From Costus lasius (lineage: Eukaryota; Streptophyta; Magnoliopsida; Zingiberales; Costaceae): 64,000 nt of DNA. Made by a program: the position numbers and the translations under genes. Positions 1 to 10,759 of this stretch are shown here, piece after piece. How positions within the stretch are numbered: position 1 is the stretch's first letter; every line of letters begins with the position of its first letter. The stretch lies in assembly GCA_027563935.2 (NCBI GenBank), contig CM050454.1:7654001-7718000 (forward strand), in the 5' to 3' direction. The notes below the pieces were generated by a model. That model was not told the origin of the DNA, made no database searches, and was given only the letters and a program-made list of their open reading frames with translations.

Positions 1-1023
1 GGGCTCCTCGGGTGATTTCGAGTGCTCTCGCTAAATGAAATCACCAGTCCAGTCTAAGGGATTCCGATGACTATGGTTCACCTCTCAGTCCTTCCCACAT
101 CATCTAAGACATGCATGGCCAGTACATAAACATGAGTGAAAACATCTTAGACATGAATAAGAACAAAGATAAATAGAGAAATATATATATCAAGTCATAA
201 TATTCAACATTCATACAGTGGGCTACGCCCAAACCTCGAAAAGAGAGTTTACGCTATCATATACATCGTGAAATACATCAAATCTCTCATACAAATGAAA
301 TCAAACCAAAGGGAAGGGTAGATCCTTGATGGAAGAAGGTCCAGCACGAAGATCCATGTCAGAACGGTGGAGAAATCACGCCGGAATAGTGTTGTCGCCC
401 CGAAAATCACCCCAAAACCCTAGGTTGTCGCCCTTTCGCCTCGTTCTCCTCAATCGCTTAATCAAATCCGATGATTCCAGTCCCAAAACGTGCATAGATA
501 AGTTAGGAATGTCTCCTCCAAATTTTAGTGAAATCCGCTTCCAAAATAGAAAGTTATGGGCGAAAAACCGAGCGCCTGTCGAAGCTGCACGAGACGATGC
601 ACGGCCGTGCATGGATGCATGGCCATGCTTGTGTACGGCTCGGTGGCTAGAAAACTTACTCTTTACGGCCGTGCATGGATGCACGATCATGCCCGTGTAC
701 GGCTTGGTGAAGCCTGGAGTGGTCAGCTCATGCACGGCCGTGCATGGAGACACACCCATGGCCGTGAAGAGCATAGAGGACTCCGATTGGGCTGAAATTT
801 CACGTGTAGCTTCGTCTCATCATGAGGAATTGTCTCATATCTTTAGATCTTCCAAATTCCATCAATTTTGTGGTAAAATACCTACATTTCAATAAAACAC
901 AAGAAAATTGAAGGTTCTGAAGAATATGAAGCATTTAAGTGCATAAATGAGACAAAGCATGCAATTTACTCTGAAATAATGATAAAATTAAGCCACAAAA
1001 CATCATATATTTGCATGTCATCA
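1..1023 (-). mobile_element. LTR of a gypsy (Athila/Tat-like) retrotransposon, partial
   Basis: Read on the minus strand, this stretch starts with TGATGACATGCAAATATATG at 1023 and runs leftwards past position 1, so its 3' end is outside the window. It carries a 'GGGCGTAGCCCACTG' block near 213-228, resembling the 'GGGCGTAGCCCGTTG' block of the Athila-type LTRs at 17-27 kb, and a cluster of CACGGCCGTG-type palindromes at about 595-765. Orientation implies that the body of the element lies to the left. No coding sequence was recognised; the reading frames that cross it (for example 326-895) are fortuitous. The family assignment is inference from LTR style only. Confidence 0.6.
590..770. repeat. 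Cluster of CACGGCCGTG-type palindromes
   Basis: At least three near-palindromic blocks of the form (T/C)ACGGCCGTGCATG, with degenerate relatives, occur within about 180 bp. The same kind of block recurs in the three Athila-type LTR copies at 17-26 kb. They could fold into GC-rich hairpins in LTR RNA. Function unknown. Confidence 0.6.
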
Positions 1024-1400
1024 GGTACCCCCTCTGTCGGCCCTTGTTTCGGGTGGCTGTTGAGGACCCATTTAGGTATTGTCCAGAGGTACCATTTAGG
1101 GACTACCCGTCGGCCACTTGCTCAACGGAATAGGTATGAGGAGCTATATGAGGATGACCATGACTAGGATTATTCTAGAGGGCCTACGGGTCAATTTTGC
1201 CTGCTTCCCCTTCACGGGACCTGCCAAGCTTCATTAGATTAATGTCGAGCAGCACGTCTTCCACCCATCGACCGATGGGAGGAGATGAAACACATACTGC
1301 ACGACGAGTACGTTCCCCCTTATTTTCGGCAACAACTACTGGATCAGCTTAGTAGCATAACACATGGATCGAGCACGATTGTCAAGTATATGGCTTGTGA
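1024..1400 (+). pseudogene. Decayed Ty3/gypsy gag fragment
   Basis: Around 1273-1400 the translation reads WEEMKHILHDEYVPPYFRQQ followed by LLDQLSSITHGSSTIVKYMA, which is the conserved capsid-type gag segment of plant Ty3/gypsy elements as I know the family. Upstream (about 1090-1270) only broken acidic/RVNF-type stretches in other frames are visible, so the gene has frameshifts and stops. It abuts the minus-strand LTR at 1023 and runs into a tandem repeat at 1388, so both ends are damaged. Not functional. Confidence 0.65.
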
Positions 1401-1680
1401 GTGTTTTGGATTTGGTATATACTCGGCCTTAATGACTTGTGAGTATTTTGGATTTGATATATACTCGATCTTGACAATTTATGAGTATTTGAATTTTGAA
1501 TATACTCAATTTTAATGACTTATAAGTTATTGAACTTGGTAAGTACTCAGCCTTGATAACTTATGAGCATTTGGATTTTGGAATATATTCGGTCTTAATA
1601 GCTTGTGAGTATTTGAATTTGGTATATACTCGGCCTTAATGGCTTATGAGTATTTGAATTTTGTATACACTTAGACTTTG
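1388..1680. repeat. ~48-bp tandem repeat, about six units
   Basis: Units have the pattern 'GGCTTGTGAGTATTTGGATTT' (or close) followed by 'GGTATATACTCGGCCTTAAT'. About six diverged copies follow one another directly after the gag remnant. The unit includes part of the gag 3' edge ('TATATGGCTTGTGAG'), so the array may have grown out of the retrotransposon sequence. Confidence 0.75.
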
Positions 1681-1784
1681 AGAATAAGGGAGAAGAGAGA
1701 AAGGGAGCGTTCATTTCTCTTCTCATTTAATATGTTTAATTCATATCATAAATAAGAGAAAAGTGGACCCCATCCATAAGTCAG

Positions 1785-2261
1785 AAGACCAAGAAGCACA
1801 TTCGACACTATTACAATGGCGGATTTAGGACCCAAAGTTATGTGGGGAAAAAAAATTTAAAGGGGAAAATAGATAAAGTATATATGTTGAGTGGGGGCAA
1901 TATATGTTTAATTTTTTTTTATACTTAGTTATAACTATATATAATCAATGAAAAAATTAAATATGAGTGGGGGCATTTGCCCACACTAGCTTACATGTGG
2001 CTCCGCCACTCACAGTACAAACATGTAATGCTTCTTTATTTCATTGCAATGGTGTTTCTATTTGACTTTACTGGTTTTTGGAATGGACCTGCATGGGGAA
2101 GGTAAACCGTTAAAAATAAATACTCATTGTCCGGTCCAAGGGGACCTGGTTATTGAGTGCATTCATATGGATAATAATCTGGAAAGCGCGGACTGCGGAG
2201 ACAATGTTCAGGGTGATGTTCAATACCGCCCCTATCCAATCTTTTTTTTTGATGCTATCTC
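1785..2261 (+). pseudogene. Truncated duplicate of formin exon 2-intron 2-exon 3
   Basis: Positions 1785-1810 match the last ~26 bp of formin exon 2 (AAGACCAAGAAGCACATTCG). Positions 2014-2094 match intron 2 and 2095-2261 match exon 3 (peptide GEGKPLKINTHCPVQGDLV, then ECIHMDNNLES). The intron is retained, so this is a DNA-level copy and not a retrocopy. It is dead: the donor CAG|GT is now CAT|GT, the acceptor AG is AT, an insertion of ~8 bp (GACTGCGG-like) breaks the frame after LESA, and a ~200-bp insertion splits it. It lies 31 kb upstream of the intact locus in the same orientation and ends where the next element begins, at 'GATGCTATCTC'. Confidence 0.85.
1811..2013. mobile_element. ~200-bp non-autonomous insertion inside the formin fragment
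   Basis: This AT-rich stretch interrupts the exon 2 end/intron 2 homology. Its ends are imperfect inverted repeats: AATGGCGGATTTAGGA on the left, and GTGGCTCCGCCACTC on the right, whose complement reads GAGTGGCGGAGCCAC. An internal GGGGGCA...TGCCC pair is also present. A TAC flanks both sides, possibly a 3-bp target duplication. Small elements with 'GGCGGA..CCGCCA' ends are common in plant genomes; class not determined. Confidence 0.55.
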
Positions 2262-4587
2262 TGTGTTTAGTAGGGCGGACGGAAGCATAGATAGAAAATT
2301 AAACTTTTTGTGTTTAACAGAGTGGACAAAAATTACACTGTGTTTAGCAGGGCGGATGGAAAGCAGCACAGATAGAAAATTAAACTTTTTGTGTTTAACA
2401 GGGTGGCCAAAAATTAAAGAAAGGAAAACTGGAAGGAAATTTATCCATCTTTCCTTCCAAATTTGATCCATTCTATTTGGACGGATACACGTACAAACAT
2501 TGCGTGCCTCATATTCTCACCTAGCCGCACGAAGGAACCCTACGCTGTTCCAAACATTCATCGCCGCCGCCCTTTTTCGTTGCTGCCTTCTTCGTTGCCG
2601 CCGCCTTCTTCGTCGCCGCCGGCCTTCTTCGTTGCTGCCGCCTTCTTTGTCGCTACCGCCCTTCTTCGTTGCTGCCGCCTTCTTCGTTGCCGCCACCGCC
2701 CTTCTTCGTCACCCGCCCTTCTTCATTGCCGCCGCCTTCTTCGTTGCCGCCTCCGATCTTCATTGCCTCCGCCTTCATCAGGTAAGGGTTTTTCGTGTGT
2801 AGATATGGACATCTGTTTATTGATTAGAACAATCGATTCTAAGCAAGATATGGACATCATTGCTGCACTCGAAGAGATGAGATCTATTATTAAGGTTCTA
2901 AGATCATTATTTTTTAGGATGGTCATAGAACTTTCCTGCTTTTCATTCCTGTTCTGGTTACATGTAGTTGTAGTTTTTGCCTGCAATACTAGCATCAAGC
3001 ATGACCATCAATCATCTAAAAGTAAATTTTGACGAACTGACTTGTGTAATTAAATTACAAATACATGAACCAAGGAGAAATTGCCACAATTATCCATTGT
3101 TTTGAATGACGAAAACTTGACTAGCTATTTGATGCTCTAAGAAGATGAATGAGACCAATGCGCGTAGCTGGTATAACGTTTATCAGACTCTTGTAAAGCA
3201 TGATCATAATACAATAGTAGATTTAAGTGTTAACTTGAATGCTTAAATCTTGGCATTTACGATACTTCTTGAAACACCTTGCATGTAGCGAGAAGCAACC
3301 ACATTATAGGTTTGATTTGTTCATGTTATAGCCGCACATATATTCTAGTCTCTTATATTGTTTCTAAGATCTACATGCACTTTATATGTTTGATTTTAAT
3401 GGCTCCAACAAGTAAGAAATGGAAGACACTTGTCCAAATACATAACAACCAAATTAGGGTTGCTGTGATAATAGCATCTATAACTGGATATTTAGTTGCT
3501 CGATTGCAACGACTTCACCGAGATGAAGAATTGTATGTGGACAAGCTAGTGTCAGTTACGGGGAATGTACGAAGACATTTGCAAATGAAAACCACATAAA
3601 TATTGAGGATTTTGATGTTATTGATAAGTCAACTCCAACTGAAGTGCCAAGTCCTTCCATCCATTGACTAATGAATGCTAATGATTCTAAATCATCTCGG
3701 AGCACCAAGAGGAAATGTACATTTGCAGCAACTACAACAAATGATGCAAAAGAGGAACTTCATGAAATGGTAAAGTGTATGAAGTTCGTTGGTTGATTGC
3801 GCAATTGATCCTCATCAAGTTATTGAGATAGAAAATGAGCAAGAGAAAAAGAAAGAGCATGAGAAGACGATGGACCTTTCAAACTTATATGAAGAGCTAG
3901 AAAAGATTGGGGTGCCACAGCATAGGCTAGTGCGTGCTTATGTGATGCTGGGATTGATGTTATTTTGATATTGTGGACATTTGATGATGTTTTGATATTG
4001 TGGACCTTTCCTTCTTATTTTCATATTGTGGACTATGTTATTTCGATGTTGTGAACTATGTCATATGTATGTTGCGAACATTTGTTGCGGACATTTGTTG
4101 CAAACTCACTTATTCATATTTCAAGAATGCTACAGGTACATTGTGATGTTACTTGTATGGTGTACTATTTTAATGGTGTGGACATTTTGTTGTGAACTAT
4201 GTTATTTGTATATTGTAATGTTATTTTGATGGTGTGGACGTTTGTATTTTTATTAACTATGTTGTAATCCTAAATTTGCTGTTATAATCGTGTCTATTTA
4301 GAGGTTTGGTTGAGAAAAAAACAAATTTTAAGATTTCTCTATATTATGGCAAAAATTAGAGTGTAAAGTCAATTTTAAAATATTAATTTTTTAATATTTT
4401 TTAAACTCATTATTATAATATTTAATAGTTTTTAATATTTTTTGCTAATTTTATAATATATAATTTGAACTTAAATTGTTATTTTATATGTTATTTAAGA
4501 ATATTCATATCATATGAATATAAAAAGAAAAACAAAAGGTGTCTATAACAATCTTTCAACTTTTCTTTCCTTCTAATTAAACACAAA
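2262..4587. mobile_element. 2.3-kb TIR-like element, class uncertain
   Basis: The left end TGTGTTTAGTAGGGCGG and the right end CCTTCTAATTAAACACA form an imperfect terminal inverted repeat (TGTGTTTARTTAG-like). The left end is itself a ~77-bp tandem duplication (2262 and 2338). Inside are a GCC/TTC-rich array (2570-2755), the short coding-like stretch MAPTSKKWKTLVQIHNNQIR (3400 onward), and a charged stretch at about 3830-3968 (EKKKEHEKTMDLSNLYEELE). The last two recall accessory proteins of PIF/Harbinger-type transposons but are broken by stops. No transposase catalytic motifs were recognised and no clear target duplication was found. It starts exactly where the formin fragment ends. Confidence 0.4.
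2570..2755 (+). repeat. GCC/TTC-rich tandem array
   Basis: Repeats of the type TTCTTCGTTGCCGCCGCC occur about nine times. The array can be read as FFVAAA or LLRCRR in different frames, which explains several overlapping open frames here. It is low-complexity sequence; no protein is proposed. Confidence 0.7.
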
Positions 4588-4600
4588 AAAAAAATGTTTC

Positions 4601-5421
4601 TTATTTTTCATTGCTTTTTATATTGCATTCAAAGGAAAACCCCTTCCTGACAAGAGCAGGAATGGAGATAATATTTTTAGTAATGCTGGGAACAAAGTAA
4701 CAATTGTCTAGTTCCAATACAAGTCCAAATGGTAAAGAGATGAAATAGTCTCCTACAGCAACAGCAGCAACCCGTGCTCCGTTTCCAACTCGTAGGTCCA
4801 CCTCATGCTGTCCCACCTGTCTTCTTCTCTTGAGTTCCTGTACATTTGAACAAATGTGAACTCCACATGCAGTGTCCAACACCCATGAAATAGAAGAAGA
4901 TGAAACCATGACTTCCGTCACGTATATACCTGAGCCAGAAGCGATGCTTCCCCTCTTGTCTCCTTGGAGCGCTTTACAGTCCTTTTTCCAGTGACCCAGC
5001 TGGCCACAGTGGAAACATCTGTATTCCTTCGACCGCTTGACCTTTTGCTTCAGAGCCTTGCTGTAGCTCTTGACAGGGGTCTTGCCCTTCTTCCCCTTCT
5101 TCTTGTTCCTTGAAGGAAACATCAAGACAGAGGTTGAAGGCTTTCCCTTCAGAGTCTCCTCAGTAGTCAAGAGCATATTCAGCAGCTCTGCCGGAGTACA
5201 ATCGATTTTGTTCATATTAAAGTTAATGATGAACGCATCGAAAGAGGGCGGGAGAGACTGCAGAATAATGTCTACAGCAAGCTCCTGATTGATGGTATGC
5301 CCCAGTTTCTCTAGAGCCTCCTTGTGCCCAATCATCTTGAGCACGTGAGCTCCCACTGGGCTCCCTTCAGCCAGTTTGCTCTGAAAGAACAGCTTAGTCA
5401 AATTATAGCGCTCAGTCCTCG
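4601..5421 (-). pseudogene. Ty1/copia gag-protease fragment
   Basis: On the minus strand about 266 residues read as plant Ty1/copia polyprotein. First comes a gag segment (LEKLGHTINQELAVDIILQS; FNMNKIDCTPAELLNMLLTT), then a basic stretch, a CCHC zinc knuckle (CFHCGQLGHWKKDC), and an aspartic-protease-like stretch (WVLDTACGVHIC, where the family usually has D-S/T-G). It ends near the LVRKGF motif. The N-terminus of gag, integrase and RT are absent on this strand. At about 5421 it meets the copia RNase H end head-on in the opposite orientation, so the element has been broken by inversion or by insertion of a second copy. Confidence 0.8.
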
Positions 5422-5694
5422 CCTACGCAATTCCTTCGAGTGCAGATCCATTAGTTATCTTCTGTGATAACACTGGAGCAATAGCACAAGCAAAGGAACC
5501 ACGGTCGCACCAGAAGTCCAAGCACATACAGAGAAGGTTTCACTTGATCCGGGAGATCATTGATCGAGGAGAGATCAAGATCTGCAAGGTTCATACAGAT
5601 GACAATCTAGCTGACCCGCTTACTAAGCCTCTGGCGCAGCAGAAGTATGAGAAGCACTGTAATAATATGGGTTTGAGATTTCTCAACCATTAGA
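5422..5694 (+). pseudogene. Ty1/copia RNase H C-terminal end
   Basis: The frame reads FCDNTGAIAQAKEPRSHQKS, then KHIQRRFHLIREIIDRGEIK and HTDDNLADPLTKPLAQQKYE, ending in GLRFLNH and a TAG at 5692-5694. This is the standard C-terminal end of copia RNase H (DN..A; SKHI; R.H.IRE; T.DN.ADP.TK). It is followed by a polypurine tract (AAGTGGGAGAT) and an LTR start, so this is the true 3' end of a + strand copia element whose 5' part is missing. Confidence 0.85.
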
Positions 5695-5702
5695 TTAAGT
5701 GC

Positions 5703-5713
5703 AAGTGGGAGAT
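5703..5713 (+). promoter_or_regulatory. Polypurine tract of the copia element
   Basis: AAGTGGGAGAT lies directly before the LTR start TGTTGGGG at 5714. This is the usual plus-strand priming site in copia elements. Confidence 0.7.
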
Positions 5714-6382
5714 TGTTGGGGTATGCCCTTAAGGCTAATGTTTGAGGCCTTGGGTTGTTATCAGTATCATGTATAAACTCTATGTTTATAAAGGCAATGG
5801 TTGTTATTCAGGTTGTTGCATTATCTGCTGCCATATGTATACTTCTGAATAATGTCTCAATGCTATTCAGCTTGGCTGACATGTAGTATAGTCCTTAGTC
5901 GAGATATCTTGGTGAACATGAGACAGCCTTGATATGATTGAGATTAATATGTGTTCTAATCTTATAGGATGCTTCGAGCATGGAATAAGATGTAGACTCA
6001 TGGGTACATTGGATGTACTGGACAGACCCTACTTAGGATGTTCAATTGCTTGTCACAATGTGAATAATCCTTATATGCTAACAAGTGGCATATTTCCTCT
6101 GACTTGAGATCACTTGTGTTTCTAAATGATGATTGGCATTGTCTTGAGGTAGTTCAATATCATTTAAAACATAATGGTTATAGACTATCTTGGATAATGA
6201 ACATGAGTCATGTTAGGGCGCTAGTGATAGATATAGGATTGCCTTCTCCTTGTTTGGAGTGTGATGTTCTAAAGGGGCCCCCTGGATGAGATGGTTGAGA
6301 AAGTGTATGGCCATACCCAGATGACTATGTTCATCTGATCTAACCACTCTCATCATATTGGATTTATAGGCTTGACACGCTT
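5714..6382 (+). mobile_element. Copia LTR copy 1, truncated
   Basis: It begins TGTTGGGGTATGCCC after the polypurine tract and is closely similar to 9128-9796 over its whole length (for example TTGACTTGAGATCACTTGTG-type blocks). Similarity stops at 'GACACGCTT', where the gypsy LTR starts (6383), which suggests a later insertion there. Confidence 0.8.
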
Positions 6383-6474
6383 TGTAAGATCCAAGGATCC
6401 TAAGTCCTGGTAAGTACTATTTTTGATTTAAATAAAAGTGTTGGCGGGGATATTTTCCTATGTTTTGATTTTGA

Positions 6475-6600
6475 CCCTAGTAATTAATTAATTAGAGCTT
6501 ATTGGTTGTTAAATTATAATTAATTAATTAGTGCTTATTGGTTACTAATTTATAATTAATTAATTGGAGCTTATTGGATGTTAATTTAATCCTTATTGGA
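6475..6600. repeat. ~45-bp AT-rich tandem repeat in the gypsy LTR
   Basis: Three diverged units combine AATTAATTAATTAG with GCTTATTGGTT(G/A). They lie near the start of the LTR. Confidence 0.65.
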
Positions 6601-8579
6601 TTTTCGCTTAACTATGGGTTATTGGGTTTACACTTAAATTAGATTTAAAATTCGGATTAATTAGTTAGCGGGATTAAAATTAAAAACCGAAATTTTAAGT
6701 AGGTAATTGCGGTTAGGGAAGGAGAGTTAGCGTTTTTGGCTTGGAGGAAACCTTGGGGGCGGCGGCTTGAAGGCTTGGGCGATCTCTTGGAGGCTTGGAC
6801 GAATTTCCCCTTCTTCCTCTTCCTTTTCCCTTGGCCGGCGTTCTTTGGTGTTTGGTGGCGCTTCTTCTTCCATTGGTGGCGACATTGGTGGAATTTCAAG
6901 GCCTTAGACGAGTTTTTGGATCATCTTGGTGTACACGGTTCAAGATAATAGGTGAGTGGGGTGTCTTGTTCGAAGTTTATCCTTTTGGTTGTGATAGATA
7001 AATAATTTTGATTTCTTAGAAACTTCATCATGCTAAAAACCGAAACCCAAGATGTATCTATCATGAAGACCGAAATTTGACAACATGAAATTTAAGATAT
7101 CTTTTATATGGAATTTAGGTAGCTCTAAATCAGTGATTCTTGGGCATGAAATTCTTATTAACTAGGGTTAAATTTTAAAGTAGATTATAGCATGTAAATC
7201 GTAGAAACCATGGACTACTTGTGATATTATGTAATGTAGATTGTAAGAATACAAATTTTAATCCTAAGTTGATTTTTGTTTCTCTATGTGCAGCATGTTA
7301 TATAATTATATCCTATGTTAATTTTTATGAATTTCTCTATGTGTAGCATGTTATATATTTATGGCCATGTATCTTTGTTTGAGAAACTTGGGTGATAATT
7401 TAGCAAGGTTAAACCAAACTGATCAGCATGAAACCTAAGGACTCTACAAAACATTATATGATTATGTGGTTTCAAACGTTATGTGTTGTGGTTTGTGTAC
7501 CCATTATGGTTAGGACTAAGGCTAAGTGTAACTGTGTACTCAAGGGGATAGTCTATATGTGATATGTTAGGGGTTGGAGATTTCAGCCCGGTGTATTGTG
7601 ATATGTGAGGGGGTTGATGTTCAGCCTGCCTGTTGTGATTATTGTGATAAAAATGACTATCCTAGAGTCTGGTCGACACTTAGGAGTCCACTTTTGTGAA
7701 ATAAGATATAAGTTGTGTCTAGTGGTTGTCCAGATAAGGAACCCTTTGGGAGAACGAGTGATTGATGCAAAGTGCCATGTCTTGGTCGGACAGGGGCCAC
7801 CTCTTGATATCATCACTCTTAGACTTTTAGATTTTTGTGTTATGGGGTGGTGTAGATCAAGGTATCACATCTTGACCGGATGGGGATCACCTCTTGAGTC
7901 TACACACTGTCCATGTTTGTGTTGCATGTGATTTGCAGGCTTCTCCCAGTGCTTAGGCCAGAGCCGGGTTGGACCATAGTGGTCACTCTTGATTTATGCT
8001 GGACAACAACAATTAAGTGGTTGGTGTGTTTAGTTAGTTTAGAGTATGGCTCTAGAATTTTGGTTACTTTGGGGTGACATTTGTGTGATGCCTGTACATT
8101 TAATTGTTTATATGAGTTATGTTCTTGTTTACTATTCTTTGTTTTAGTTATATGTTGACATAATGTTCTGCTAAAGATTTTTAAAAACAATCTGCATGTA
8201 TCTTTGAGTGTATGTTATGGATGGTCGATTGAGACTATCCACTCACTGGGCTGTGTAGCTCACCCCTCATTCTTTTCAGGTGTAGAGCAGGGGCGCATTG
8301 CCTGAGTTAGCGTATGTTATGGATATTATGATTTTCTCTACAACTATGCTGGTGCAATGTATAAGATTTTTTGTGTTTAGTTAACTGGGGCCGGTTATGG
8401 CTAAACTTTGTGAACCAGTGTTGCCGGTTGTGGCAGTTTTGAGATTATGATTTTTGTGTCACCGAGGGCTTTGGCCTGTTTTCGGTGTTTGGGTCATTGA
8501 TGTTAGTTCCATGAGTTTATAAAATCGATATTGTGGTTTTGCTTCGAATTTCGAATTGATTCGTATTTTGCGATCAGAT

Positions 8580-8740
8580 TTGATATAATTGTGAACTTGC
8601 ATATGTCTAGTGCAAGTATTGCCTGGTGGCAGGTACCCTTACGTGATTTATGGATTTTACGGATTTTATGTGGTTTTGATATAACTGTTAACTTGCATAT
8701 GTCTAGTGCAAGTATTGCGTGGTGGCAGGTACATTTGTGA
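8580..8740. repeat. ~98-bp direct duplication in the LTR
   Basis: The block GATATAA(T/C)TGT..AACTTGCATATG followed by TCTAGTGCAAGTATTGC and GTGGCAGGTAC occurs twice in tandem. Confidence 0.75.
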
Positions 8741-8907
8741 ATTTGTGTTTTTTGGAGATTCAATGTGTGGATTCTCGAAAAATTTTCAGATCGACTTTTC
8801 CTGAACTTGGTTTTACTTAGCATGTGCATCGATCCTGTGTGATAACATCCTGTTCCTTTGTGACTTGTGTTACTTGTTTGGGGTTAAGATAACGGGATGT
8901 GACAGAA

Positions 8908-8925
8908 TGGTATCAGAGCAGTTGG
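8908..8925 (+). promoter_or_regulatory. Primer-binding site (initiator tRNA-Met type)
   Basis: TGGTATCAGAGCAGTTGG lies 3 bp after the LTR end. TGGTATCAGAGC is the standard complement of the 3' end of plant initiator tRNA-Met and primes minus-strand synthesis. Confidence 0.9.
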
Positions 8926-9030
8926 CTAGCTAAAACTTAGTTCGGGGGAAAACATGTTTGTGTATTGCTAGACACCTGATAGGTTTATGTTTGTTTTCCT
9001 TACTATGGTGTGTGTGTGTAGGAATTTAAG

Positions 9031-9127
9031 ATGGTGCGATCCAGAGGAAATGCTAGCAGCGAGGGTGAGCAGACCTCAGATCTCACGAGAACCATTGAGG
9101 CTCTGACAGGCATGGTACGGCAACAGG
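9031..9127 (+). pseudogene. Start of gypsy gag, interrupted after about 32 codons
   Basis: An ATG follows the primer-binding site and leader and reads MVRSRGNASSEGEQTSDLTR, then TIEALTGMVRQQ. It is cut at 9127 by the copia LTR starting TGTTGGGG. This is a plausible N-terminus for a Tekay/Del-type gag. The rest of the element is not found downstream, so it is truncated as well as interrupted. Confidence 0.65.
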
Positions 9128-10620
9128 TGTTGGGGTATGCCCTTAGGCTAATGTTTGAGGCCTTGGGATTGTAACAGTATCATGTAATAAACTCTTCTGT
9201 TTATAAAGGCATGGTTGTTATTCAGTTTGTTACCTTGTCTGCTGTAATAAGTGTACTTCTGAATAATGTCTCAAAGCTGTTCAGCTAGGCTGACAAGCTT
9301 TATGTCCTTAGTCGAGATATCTTGGTGAACATGAGACAGCCTTGATATGATTGAGACTAATATGTGTTCTAATCTTATAGGATGCTTCGAGCATGGAATA
9401 AGGTGTAGACTCATGGGTACATTGGATGTACTGGACAGACCCTACTAGGATATTCAGTTGTTTGTCACAATGTGAATATTCCTTGATTGCAACAAGTGGC
9501 ACATTTCCTCTGACTTGAGATCACTTGTGTTTCTAAATGATGATTGTCATTGTTTTGAGGTAGTTCAATATCATTTGAAAGACAATGATTATAGACTATC
9601 TTGGATGGTGAGCTTGAATCAGGTTAGGGCACTAGTGATAGACATAGGATTGCCATCTCCTTGTTTAAGGAGTGTGATGTTCTACAGGGGCCCCCTGGAT
9701 GAGATGATTGAGAAAGTGTATGGCCATACCCAGGTGACTGTGTTCATCTGATCTAATCATGCTTATCATATTGGAGCTACAAGCTTGACACGCTTGTCCA
9801 ATAAGAACATCCAGTGGCAAAGGAAAGATGCATGCCTTGTGAGTTAGAGTCACAGTTGTGCTGTGGTTTGGGTGAAGTCTTGGAAGACTCTTTCCTTTCT
9901 ATCGGGAGACAGTGATGTGTTGCTAGATACCCCTCACTGATCGTGATAACGTGAGTTATCGTTACCGACAGGTATAGGAAACCCTTAGGGTCGCACAATT
10001 TGATGATATGGCTTACTTAAGTCAGATCGTGTGGACTGAATTGTTTAGGTTCAGTTTAAAGGGGTTTTAAACTCTGATTGTAAGTGAGATCTGGTCTGAT
10101 CATGTTTGATTGATTAGGGCTTGAGATCGGTAAGCTTCGATCGAGAGATTTGATGCTAGATCGGTGAGATCAGGAGCATCTTGAGATCAACGGTGATCTT
10201 GAGCCTTGAGGTTCAATAAGATCGACCATTGCTTGGGCTGATTTGGTCTTGGACCAAAGTCATTTGAACCGGCTCATCTTGTGAGCGCTTGGTTCAAAGA
10301 TTCGAATGGGGTGAAGGAGTTACGGTTCACTTCATGTGAACGCATAACCGTTGAGAGTAATGGGTTGCTATTTTTGGATAGCAACGCCTCCACGTTGATT
10401 ACAACGTTCGCTCAATCGCCTCTCATCATTTTTGGACGATTTTTCTCTCTTCTCGTGTGACAAAGCTCTCGACGAGTGTAGAGGAAGTTCTTCTTCGCCA
10501 AGCCCAAAGGATCTCATCTCCTCCACGCGCAAAGGACCCTTGAAGCTTTGCTAGCACAAAGACGACAAGGAGAAGCCATTTCTTGCTGATTTCTAGTTTG
10601 CTCTTGTAACTTGTCTGAAC
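9128..10620 (+). mobile_element. Copia LTR copy 2 (3' limit uncertain)
   Basis: It starts TGTTGGGGTATGCCC inside the gypsy gag and matches copy 1 for ~670 bp. It then continues with GAGATC-rich sequence through about 10600 ('CTTGTAACTTGTCTGAACA'). No primer-binding site or target duplication could be fixed, so the right edge is a guess. It may be a solo LTR or the 5' LTR of a broken element. Confidence 0.6.
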
Positions 10621-10759
10621 ATCCTAACTTTAAACATTATGTTGCTTGCTAATTATCTATCTGCTACCTGTTGTGCAACTGAATTTTTGCATACTGCCTG
10701 CTAACCTCTCTTACTAGTGTTTGTTGATATCATTGTTAGTTTTCCCTTAATTCTCCTCC

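Larger units (their letters stand above)
6383..8904 (+). mobile_element. 5' LTR of a Ty3/gypsy (Tekay/Del-like) element
   Basis: It begins TGTAAGATCC and ends GGGATGTGACA, followed after three bases by a primer-binding site, so both edges are well defined (about 2.5 kb). The TGTAAGA...GACA ends are typical of chromovirus LTRs such as Tekay/Del. Inside are a TTAATTAATTA-rich ~45-bp repeat (6475-6600, three units) and a ~98-bp direct duplication (about 8580-8740) around 'TTGCATATGTCTAGTGCAAG'. No coding capacity recognised. Confidence 0.75.

Noticed and set aside
326..895. 189-residue open frame near the left edge
   Set aside because: Lies in the minus-strand LTR, overlaps open frames on both strands, and its repetitive part comes from the CGGCCG palindromes.
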